From the NCBI GenBank assembly GCA_002422985.1, contig DITZ01000034.1, forward strand, positions 385-11,606: a stretch of DNA of 11,222 nt, read 5' to 3'. The notes beneath the pieces were generated by a model, which saw nothing but the letters and a program-made list of their open reading frames with translations, searched no databases and was not told the origin of the DNA. Positions 6,274-11,222 of this stretch are shown piece by piece. Made by a program: the position numbers and the translations under genes. How positions within the stretch are numbered: position 1 is the stretch's first letter; each line of letters begins with the position of its first letter. This DNA comes from Sphingomonadales bacterium UBA6171. Lineage in GTDB: Bacteria > Pseudomonadota > Alphaproteobacteria > Sphingomonadales > Sphingomonadaceae.

Positions 6274-7275
6274 TCAATAGTCCGCCAACACCTGATCCGG
6301 CGGCCGGTGCCCGTCCACAAACATGCGGATGTTGGCGATCACCTTCTCGCCCATCGCGAGCCGCCCTTCAAAAGTGGCCGATCCCAGGTGCGGCAGCAGC
6401 ACCACATTGGGCAGCGCCAGAAGGCGCGGCTCCACCGCCGGCTCATGCTCGAACACATCCAGCCCCGCCCCGGCGATCCCGCCGCGCTCCAGACAATCCG
6501 CCAGCGCCGGCTCGTCCACCAGCGCGCCGCGCGCGGTGTTGATGAGATAGGCGTGGCGCGGCATCAGCTTCAGCCGCGCGGCATCGATCATATGATGCGA
6601 TTCCGGCGTCTCCGGACAGTTCAGGCTCACAATGTCCACCCGCTCCAGCATCGCCTCCAGCGTCGGCCACCAGGTCGCCTCCAGCCCATGCTCCACCACG
6701 GTCGGCAGCCGCTTGCGGTTGTGATAATGGATGGCAAGCCCGAACGCCCGCGCCCGGTGCGCCACGGCCTGACCGATGCGCCCCATGCCCACGATGCCCA
6801 GCCGCTTGCCGCCGATGCGATGCCCCAGCATCCCCGTGGGTGCCCAGCCGCCCCAGCTGCCGGAGCGGACCATCTTCTCCCCCTCGCCCAGCCGGCGTGG
6901 CACCGCCAGAATCAGCGCCATCACCATGTCGGCGGTGTCTTCCGTCAGTACGCCGGGGGTATTGGTAACGGTAAGGCCCCTGGCGCGGGCGGCCGGGATA
7001 TCGATATGATCCACGCCGGCGCCAAAATTGGCGATCAGCTTCAGCCGATCACCCGCGCCCGCCAGCAATGCCGCGCTCAGATCGTCGGTCACGGTCGGCA
7101 CCAGCACGTCGCAATCCTGCATCGCGGCGTGCATTTTCTCTGCCGACCAGGGCAGGTCGAGCAGATTCAGCTCGACATCAAACAGCTCGGCCATGCGGGT
7201 TTCCACGGCCTGGGGCAGCCGGCGCGTCACGATCACGCGCGGCTTGCCATCGAATTTTTCAAAGCGGGCGGGCAT
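6274..7275 (-). CDS. D-2-hydroxyacid dehydrogenase (glyoxylate/hydroxypyruvate reductase type)
   Basis: This 333-residue cytoplasmic NAD(P)-dependent enzyme reversibly reduces 2-oxoacids to D-2-hydroxyacids. The N-terminal domain has NFGAGVDHIDIPAARARG (83-100) and NTPGVLTEDTAD (105-116), typical of the family. The dinucleotide fold carries LGIVGMGRIGQAVA with GxGxxG at 163-168. The catalytic triad positions are Arg249 (INTARGALVDE), Glu278 (DVFEHEP) and His296 (LPHLGSAT). After the second beta strand the sequence reads HYHNRKRL. The basic residues at that position, instead of Asp, suggest preference for NADPH, as in glyoxylate/hydroxypyruvate reductases; this is an inference. The ATG at 7275 is chosen (MPARFEKFDGKPRVIVTRRL). 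A GTG at 7290 would add five residues but has no better ribosome binding site. It is the first gene of the leftward operon and is divergent from the SH3-protein gene. Confidence 0.92.
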   Translation of the reverse strand: MPARFEKFDGKPRVIVTRRLPQAVETRMAELFDVELNLLDLPWSAEKMHAAMQDCDVLVPTVTDDLSAALLAGAGDRLKLIANFGAGVDHIDIPAARARGLTVTNTPGVLTEDTADMVMALILAVPRRLGEGEKMVRSGSWGGWAPTGMLGHRIGGKRLGIVGMGRIGQAVAHRARAFGLAIHYHNRKRLPTVVEHGLEATWWPTLEAMLERVDIVSLNCPETPESHHMIDAARLKLMPRHAYLINTARGALVDEPALADCLERGGIAGAGLDVFEHEPAVEPRLLALPNVVLLPHLGSATFEGRLAMGEKVIANIRMFVDGHRPPDQVLADY

Positions 7276-7336
7276 GTCCCTGCGTCGCACATCGGGGGCC
7301 AGACTTGCAAGCCTTCAGCCTTGGCGGCATCAGCGC
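7276..7336. promoter_or_regulatory. Divergent intergenic region with CTTGCAAG palindrome
   Basis: These 61 bases separate two divergently transcribed genes, so they must hold, or overlap, start signals for both. The only notable element is the perfect 8-bp palindrome CTTGCAAG (7304-7311), whose TTGCAA could serve as a -35-like element on either strand. No convincing -10 hexamer is found at 16-18 bases on either side. Promoters may instead lie inside the neighbouring coding regions. Confidence 0.25.
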
Positions 7337-7873
7337 ATGATGCACCGCGTTGCCCTCCTCCTGCTGCTTGCCGCCCCGGCCGCCGGGCAGCCCGCCAGGC
7401 CCGTCAAGCCCGCCAGGCCGGCGGCTGAGCCTTCCAACCCCGATGCGCTGAAAAACCGTTCCGGCCTCCCCGTGCCGCGCTTCGGCTCGCTGCGCTCCGG
7501 CCGCGCCTATATGCGGGCCGGACCGGGCAAGGAATATCCGGTGCTGTGGGAATATGTCCGGCCCGGCACCCCGCTGGAAATCACCTATGAATGGAATATC
7601 TGGCGTCGCGTGCGCGATGCAGACGGCACCGAAGGCTGGATGGACCGCGCCATGCTGAAGACGGAACGCAGCCTGCAAATCATCCGCACCACCCGCAACC
7701 TGCACGCGCGTGCCGATCTCTCCTCTCCCATCGTGCTGCGCGCCGAGCCGGGCGTTATCGCCCGCATCACCATGTGCGAAGGCAGCTGGTGCCGCGTGGA
7801 GGCGCAGGGCCGCTCCGGCTATATCCTGCGCGAACAAGGCTTTGGCACCTATCCGGGCGAGCCGGTGGGCTAG
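7337..7873 (+). CDS. Secreted protein with two bacterial SH3 domains
   Basis: This is a 178-residue exported protein. Residues 1-18 form a signal peptide (MMHRVALLLLLAAPAAG), followed by a Pro/Ala/Arg/Lys linker to about residue 48. Two SH3-like domains follow in tandem. The first spans about 50-108, with the segment RAYMRAGPGKEYPVLWEYVR and then GTEGWMDRAML. The second spans about 114-168, with the segment TRNLHARADLSSPIVLRAEP and then WCRVEAQGRSGYILR. Such domains usually bind peptidoglycan or peptides in the periplasm; the ligand here is unknown. Cys147 and Cys152 lie near each other in the second domain and could pair. The start is one of two adjacent ATGs (7337, 7340), chosen because the signal peptide begins there and the frame upstream is antisense to the dehydrogenase. 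The gene is divergent from the dehydrogenase and followed by a lipoprotein gene. Confidence 0.88.
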   Translation: MMHRVALLLLLAAPAAGQPARPVKPARPAAEPSNPDALKNRSGLPVPRFGSLRSGRAYMRAGPGKEYPVLWEYVRPGTPLEITYEWNIWRRVRDADGTEGWMDRAMLKTERSLQIIRTTRNLHARADLSSPIVLRAEPGVIARITMCEGSWCRVEAQGRSGYILREQGFGTYPGEPVG

Positions 7874-7889
7874 GCTGCGCGACGCAGCC
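7873..7889 (+). other. Short hairpin after the SH3-protein gene
   Basis: GGCTGCG (7873-7879) and CGCAGCC (7883-7889) form a perfect 7-bp stem with a 3-base loop, starting on the last base of the stop codon. No T-run follows, so it is not a standard intrinsic terminator. It could stabilise the 3' end of the message or cause pausing. Confidence 0.35.
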
Positions 7890-7977
7890 GGCACCGGCTG
7901 AAATCCGGCCGGACATAAATAATGCCAGAACAGCCCATTCAAGCGCCATTCAACGCAACGGGCCGATTCTGCGCCGC

Positions 7978-8847
7978 ATGAACAGGCTCGCTCTCATCGC
8001 CGCCCTCGTGCCGCTCGCCGGCTGCATGAACCTCGCCGACTATGGCGAGGCCCCCGGCACCGAACGCTATGGGTCCATGGATTATGGCTATCCCGGCTGG
8101 TGGGGCCGCGACGCCTGGTCGAACGATATTTTCTACGACAGCCTCGGCAGCTATGGCCGGTGGGACAGCTACCCCGGCTATGGCCGCGTCTGGTTCCCCA
8201 CCGGCGTCGGGCCGGGCTGGCAGCCCTATATGTCCGGCCAGTGGGTGCATGATCCCCGCTACGGCCTGCGCTGGGTCAGCCGCGATCCCTTTGGCTTTGC
8301 CACCGATCATTACGGCCAGTGGCGCCGCGACAGCGCGCGCGGCTGGTACTGGATTCCCGGCAACCGCTTCCATGCCGGCTGGCAAAGCCCCCCCATCGGC
8401 TGGCGCCCGCCGCCGCCGGGCCACCCAAGCTGGCGTCCCGACCGATCAAACCATGACCGGCCGGACCATGGCCGTCCCGATTACCCCAATCGCCCCGGCA
8501 ATGGCCAGACACATGAACGCCCGGCCTACACGCCGGATCAAAGCGATCACCCGCGCTCCACCCGGCCGCGCCAGACCTGGCAGCACCCCGAAGGCCAGCA
8601 GCAGTATCAGCACCAGCAGCGCCCGCCCCGGACGCATTCCGGCGGCGAAGGCCAGCACCAGCAGCGCCCGCCCCAGCATTCCCGCGACGCGCCACGGCAC
8701 CCCCACGCCGCGCCCGGGCAACAGCGCCCGCAGCAGGCGCAGCCCCAACGCCCCCCGCGCGCCGAATCGCCGCAGCGCGAATCACCGCGCGCCGCCGCCG
8801 CCCGCGCGCCCGTGCGCGAACCAGCGCCGCGCGTACAAGACGAATAG
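7978..8847 (+). CDS. DUF6600-like outer-membrane or periplasmic lipoprotein with Gln/Pro/His/Arg-rich tail
   Basis: This is a 289-residue predicted lipoprotein. The signal MNRLALIAALVPLAGC ends in a lipobox, LAGC, with Cys16 as the lipidation site. Residues about 55-136 are a Trp/Tyr/Gly-rich domain: LGSYGRW, YGRVWFP, GWQPYMSGQWVHD, GLRWVSRDPFGFATDHYGQW and GWYWIPG. That repeating pattern is typical of the uncharacterised DUF6600 domain. From about residue 140 to the end the chain is low complexity, dominated by Pro, Arg, Gln and His, and very basic. That tail is probably disordered and may contact acidic envelope polymers (inference). The start is the ATG at 7978, where the signal peptide begins; no strong Shine-Dalgarno is visible. 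The 104 bases upstream include an AT-rich patch, ACATAAATAAT (7913-7923), the only -10-like stretch there, but no matching -35. The function is unknown. With the preceding SH3 protein it suggests an envelope-related locus. Confidence 0.82.
   Translation: MNRLALIAALVPLAGCMNLADYGEAPGTERYGSMDYGYPGWWGRDAWSNDIFYDSLGSYGRWDSYPGYGRVWFPTGVGPGWQPYMSGQWVHDPRYGLRWVSRDPFGFATDHYGQWRRDSARGWYWIPGNRFHAGWQSPPIGWRPPPPGHPSWRPDRSNHDRPDHGRPDYPNRPGNGQTHERPAYTPDQSDHPRSTRPRQTWQHPEGQQQYQHQQRPPRTHSGGEGQHQQRPPQHSRDAPRHPHAAPGQQRPQQAQPQRPPRAESPQRESPRAAAARAPVREPAPRVQDE
8608..8674 (+). repeat. Two direct copies of a 22-bp exact repeat in the lipoprotein tail
   Basis: Bases 8608-8629 and 8653-8674 are identical over 22 bp, and both encode QHQQRPP in the same frame. 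The offset is 45 bp (15 codons), and short matches (ATTCC) continue after each copy. This is best explained by an in-frame duplication of about 45 bp that has since diverged in the spacer. Confidence 0.85.
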
Positions 8848-8931
8848 GCGGCACCGCCATGGGCAACCCCTTCTGCACGCCGCTGAATTTTCTGGTTGCA
8901 CAATCCATGCCGCGGCGCACAAGATGGGCGG

Positions 8932-10425
8932 GTGAACAGAACGCCCTTTGATGAAATGTTCGGCCATTCCGGTTACGGCGGCACAGACGTTCGCCCGGCC
9001 TATGCCGCGGTCAGCCGCTGGCTCGCCAGCGCCAGCGACGATCTGCTGCAAACCCGGCGCAAACAGGCCGAACTCTTCTTCCGCCGCATCGGCATCACCT
9101 TCGCCGTTTACGGCGATCCCGATGCCTCCGAACGCCTCATCCCGTTTGACATCATCCCGCGCATCCTCCTCGCCTCCGAATGGGCCAGACTGGAAGAAGG
9201 CCTGATCCAGCGCGTCGTCGCCCTGAATGCCTTTCTGGCCGACGTCTATGGCGCGCAGGAATGTCTGAAGGCCGGCATCATCCCCGAAGACATCGTGCTG
9301 CTGAACGATCAATTCTCCCCCGTGCAGGTCGGCCGCCGCCCGGCCGCAGACGTGTGGGTGCACATCTCCGGCGTCGATCTGGTCCGCACCGGCCCCGATC
9401 AGTTCATGGTGCTGGAAGATAACGCCCGCACGCCGTCCGGCGTCTCCTATATGCTGGAAAACCGCGAGGTGATGCTCCGCCTCGTCCCCGAACTCATCGC
9501 CGACATTTCGCACCATGGCGGCATCCGCCCGGTGGAGACCTACCCCGAGGCGCTGCTCTCCTCCCTCACCTCGGTCGCCCCGCGCGGCTGCCAGAGTGAA
9601 CCCTGCCTCGCCGTCCTCACGCCGGGCGTCCACAACAGCGCTTATTATGAACATAGCTTCCTCGCCGACAAGCTGGGCGTGGAACTGGTCGAAGGCTCCG
9701 ATCTCTTCGTCCACGCCGATTGCCTCTACATGCGCACCACCGAAGGCCCGAAGCGCATCGACATCCTCTACCGCCGCGTAGACGACGCCTTCCTCGATCC
9801 GCTCACCTTCCGCCCGGATTCGATGCTCGGCGTTCCCGGCCTCGTCCGCGCCACCCACGCCGGCAACCTGACGCTCGCCAACGCCATCGGCACCGGCATC
9901 GCCGACGACAAGGCGATCTACACCTATATGCCCGATCTCATCCGCTTCTACACCGGTAGGGATGCCATCCTCCCCAACGTCCCCACCTGGCGCTGCCGCG
10001 AACCGGATGCGCTGAAGGAAGTGCTGGATCGCCTGCCCGAACTGGTGGTGAAAGAGGTGGACGGCTCCGGCGGCTATGGCATGCTGGTCGGCCCGCACGC
10101 CACCGCCGCGCAGATCGAGGAATTCCGTCACAAGCTCCTCGCCAAGCCGTCGGGCTTCATCGCGCAACCCACGCTGGCGCTCTCCACCTGCCCCACGCTC
10201 ACCGACAGCGGCCCGGCGCCGCGCCACGTCGATCTCCGCCCCTTCGTCCTCACCGGCAGGGAAGGCTCCACCGTCGTCCCCGGCGGCCTCACCCGCGTCG
10301 CCATGAAGGAAGGCTCCCTCGTCGTGAACAGCAGCCAGGGCGGCGGCACCAAAGACACCTGGGTGATCGAGGATGCCCTTGTCACCCCCGAACTCGCCGC
10401 CATGCGCGCGGCCGGCAATCTGTGA
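8932..10425 (+). CDS. Circularly permuted ATP-grasp type 2 protein (DUF404/DUF407 family)
   Basis: This 497-residue cytoplasmic protein belongs to the circularly permuted ATP-grasp family, predicted to be a carboxylate-amine ligase. It starts with the family's usual PFDEMF, then RPAYAAVSRWL. The metal-binding motif, FMVLEDNARTPSGVSYMLEN (Glu162, Asp163, Asn164), precedes the ATP-binding Lys/Gly-loop, VKEVDGSGGYGMLVGP (Lys374, Gly-rich 378-383). That is the reverse of the order in normal ATP-grasp enzymes, as the permutation requires. HVDLRPFVLTG and VVNSSQGGGTKDTWV near the end also fit the family. Both key motifs look intact, so activity is expected; no substrate is known. The start is taken as GTG 8932; a TTG at 8896 would add 12 residues without family similarity. 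Neighbourhood studies predict that this family works with alpha-E, transglutaminase-like and proteasome-like proteins in peptide synthesis or tagging. Its TGA overlaps an ATG (TGATG) that begins the repeat junction before the alpha-E gene. Confidence 0.92.
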   Translation: MNRTPFDEMFGHSGYGGTDVRPAYAAVSRWLASASDDLLQTRRKQAELFFRRIGITFAVYGDPDASERLIPFDIIPRILLASEWARLEEGLIQRVVALNAFLADVYGAQECLKAGIIPEDIVLLNDQFSPVQVGRRPAADVWVHISGVDLVRTGPDQFMVLEDNARTPSGVSYMLENREVMLRLVPELIADISHHGGIRPVETYPEALLSSLTSVAPRGCQSEPCLAVLTPGVHNSAYYEHSFLADKLGVELVEGSDLFVHADCLYMRTTEGPKRIDILYRRVDDAFLDPLTFRPDSMLGVPGLVRATHAGNLTLANAIGTGIADDKAIYTYMPDLIRFYTGRDAILPNVPTWRCREPDALKEVLDRLPELVVKEVDGSGGYGMLVGPHATAAQIEEFRHKLLAKPSGFIAQPTLALSTCPTLTDSGPAPRHVDLRPFVLTGREGSTVVPGGLTRVAMKEGSLVVNSSQGGGTKDTWVIEDALVTPELAAMRAAGNL

Positions 10426-10460
10426 TGCTGTCGCCATTTTCCAAGCTGGAGCATCGCTGA
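10425..10460 (+). other. Candidate 11-codon mini-ORF 1
   Basis: ATG at 10425 opens MLSPFSKLEHR and stops at TGA 10458-10460. Its ATG overlaps the ATP-grasp stop, and its stop overlaps the next ATG. No good Shine-Dalgarno precedes it, so translation would depend on reinitiation by ribosomes finishing the ATP-grasp gene. Translation is inferred from layout only; the peptide has no recognised relative. Confidence 0.35.
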
Positions 10461-10494
10461 TGCTATCGCCATTTTCCATGCCGGAGCATCGCTG
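10425..10494 (+). repeat. Tandem duplication of a 35-bp unit between the ATP-grasp and alpha-E genes
   Basis: Bases 10425-10459 and 10460-10494 are adjacent copies of a 35-bp unit, identical at 32 of 35 positions; they differ at unit positions 6, 20 and 23. A third partial copy, ATGCTGTCGC, forms the start of the alpha-E gene (10495-10504). TGATGCTGTCGC is exact at both 10423-10434 and 10493-10504, so the 70-base block is bounded by a 12-bp direct repeat. Each unit starts with ATG, contains GGAG and ends just before TGATG. Confidence 0.97.
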
Positions 10495-10499
10495 ATGCT
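10448..10499 (+). promoter_or_regulatory. Repeated ribosome binding site with start-codon hairpin
   Basis: GGAG stands at 10448-10451 and again at 10483-10486, each 8 bases before an ATG (10460 and 10495). At both places AGCATC-GCT-GATGCT (10450-10464 and 10485-10499) can fold into a 6-bp stem with a 3-base loop. That stem contains the ATG and the last two bases of GGAG. Such a structure could reduce free initiation and favour coupling to the upstream ribosome. The inverted repeats are directly visible; the regulatory role is inferred, and the stems are short. Confidence 0.45.
10460..10495 (+). other. Candidate 11-codon mini-ORF 2
   Basis: ATG at 10460 opens MLSPFSMPEHR and stops at TGA 10493-10495, which overlaps the alpha-E start codon. 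GGAG at 10448-10451, inside mini-ORF 1, lies 8 bases upstream, a well-placed ribosome binding site. Compared with mini-ORF 1, two of the three base changes alter the residue (Lys to Met, Leu to Pro), so there is no sign that the peptide itself is conserved. Confidence 0.35.
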
Positions 10500-11222
10500 G
10501 TCGCGGTCCGCCTCGAATCTCTACTGGATGGGCCGCTACCTCGAACGCGCCTCCTTCCTCTGCCGCCTGATCGACGCCACGCTGCGGCTCTCCTCGCTCC
10601 CCGCCTCGCATGGCGGGGCCGATGCCGCCTGGGAAAGCGCCGTCAAATCCGCCGCCGTCTCCCACGCCTTTGGCGACGAGGGGCTGCCGTTATCCGAAGA
10701 TCATGTCGCCCATTATCTGGCGCTCTCGCCAGACAACAGCTCCTCCATCCGCTCCTGCCTCGAAAAGGCGCGGCTGAATGGCCGGGCCGTGCGCACCTCG
10801 CTCACGCTGGAAACCTGGGAAGCGGTAAATGGTGCCTGGCTCGAAATCCTGCGCTTCGGCACCGGCATCCCCGATTCCGCCGCCCTCATGCGCCTCATCG
10901 ATTCCGTCTCCAACGGCGTCCTCATGTATGAAGGCGCCGCCCACCGGTCGCAGCTGCGCGAATCGACTTACTGGTTCATGCGGCTGGGCACCGCGATCGA
11001 GCGCGCGGACAACACCGCCCGGCTGCTGGATGTGAAATATCATCTGCTGCTGCCCCGCACGGAAAAGGTCGGCGGCAGCCTCGATTATTTCCAGTGGACC
11101 ACGCTGCTGCGCACCGTCTCGGCACTCTCCGCCTATCGCTGGGTCTATCGGGACGCGGTGAAGCCCTGGCTGGTGGCCGATCTCCTCATCCTGCAACGCG
11201 CCATGCCGCGCTCGCTCACCGC
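10495..11222 (+). CDS. Alpha-E domain protein (DUF403), 3' end outside window
   Basis: The frame is open from ATG 10495 to the window edge, giving 242 residues of a family that is usually a little over 300. The hallmark start is MLSRSASNLYWMGRYLERA. NSSSIRSCLEKARLNGRAVR (81-100) and TWEAVN (107-112) follow, then the second signature, RLGTAIERADNTARLLDVKY (163-182). Alpha-E proteins are helical, predicted to be cytoplasmic, and almost always encoded beside the circularly permuted ATP-grasp protein. They are thought to act in the same peptide synthesis or modification pathway, but their biochemical role is not established. The start is supported by GGAG at 10483-10486, 8 bases upstream, and by overlap with the stop of mini-ORF 2. 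The upstream ATGs at 10425 and 10460 are out of frame with this gene. A transglutaminase-like gene would be expected next, beyond the window. Confidence 0.93.
   Translation, partial: MLSRSASNLYWMGRYLERASFLCRLIDATLRLSSLPASHGGADAAWESAVKSAAVSHAFGDEGLPLSEDHVAHYLALSPDNSSSIRSCLEKARLNGRAVRTSLTLETWEAVNGAWLEILRFGTGIPDSAALMRLIDSVSNGVLMYEGAAHRSQLRESTYWFMRLGTAIERADNTARLLDVKYHLLLPRTEKVGGSLDYFQWTTLLRTVSALSAYRWVYRDAVKPWLVADLLILQRAMPRSLT

Noticed and set aside
6267..6320. Extended start (TTG 6320) for the patatin gene
   Set aside because: It would overlap the dehydrogenase gene by 47 bases and add residues unlike the family. ATG 6266 gives the expected N-terminus.
8896..8924. TTGCAC with ACAAGA 17 bases later as a promoter for the ATP-grasp gene
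   Set aside because: The -10 match is poor and the predicted start would be almost on the GTG codon. Without mapping data it is not distinguishable from chance.
8859..8951. A 30-codon ATG-TGA frame (MGNPFCTPLNF...) between the lipoprotein and the ATP-grasp gene
   Set aside because: It overlaps the ATP-grasp start out of frame, lacks a ribosome binding site and has no features beyond chance.
8782..10665. A 627-codon open frame on the - strand opposite the ATP-grasp gene
   Set aside because: It spans two genes and the repeat junction, and has no recognisable domain. The + strand frames carry the conserved family motifs.
1..11222. Mobile element, phage, toxin-antitoxin or CRISPR signatures
   Set aside because: No transposase, integrase, terminal inverted repeats, spacer-repeat array or toxin-like small gene pair was found. 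The only tandem repeats are those described.

Overview
This window looks like chromosomal DNA of an alphaproteobacterium, most likely a sphingomonad (order Sphingomonadales). The clues are a very GC-rich composition, a large NAD-type glutamate dehydrogenase, an rpsF-rpsR-rplI ribosomal operon whose S6 and L9 carry long low-complexity tails, and a circularly permuted ATP-grasp/alpha-E gene pair. The taxonomic placement is an inference from gene content, not a database match. Coding density is high: no gene-free stretch exceeds about 120 bases, and I see no tRNA, rRNA, CRISPR array, insertion sequence or integrase.

Layout. (1) 1-1029 (+): C-terminal end of an NAD-specific glutamate dehydrogenase, cut by the window edge. 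(2) 1040-2525 (+): ribosomal operon rpsF (S6), rpsR (S18), rplI (L9), with a credible promoter and a strong intrinsic terminator. S6 ends in ten Gly-Asp-Arg repeats encoded by a 9-bp minisatellite. (3) 2566-7275 (-): a three-gene operon read leftwards: an NAD(P)-dependent D-2-hydroxyacid dehydrogenase, a large patatin-related lipid acyl hydrolase, and a Tat-exported serine hydrolase of the beta-lactamase/esterase fold. These are joined by a 7-base gap and then an ATGA stop/start overlap. (4) 7337-8847 (+): two envelope proteins, a secreted double-SH3 protein and a lipoprotein of DUF6600 type with a long Gln/Pro/His/Arg-rich tail. (5) 8932-11222 (+): a circularly permuted ATP-grasp ligase-like protein followed by an alpha-E (DUF403) protein that runs off the window. 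This pair is the core of a widespread but poorly characterised system predicted from gene neighbourhoods to make or attach peptides.

The most unusual structure is the 70-base junction between the ATP-grasp and alpha-E genes (10425-10494). It holds two tandem 35-bp repeats (32/35 identical). Each is an 11-codon mini-ORF starting at ATG and ending at TGA, and each carries GGAG 8 bases before the next ATG. The result is three consecutive TGATG stop/start overlaps: end of the ATP-grasp gene to mini-ORF 1, to mini-ORF 2, to alpha-E. A short inverted repeat overlays the second and third start codons. This resembles a relay of termination-reinitiation that could set the ratio of the two proteins. 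It could also be a passive tandem duplication that happened to keep the coupling signals.
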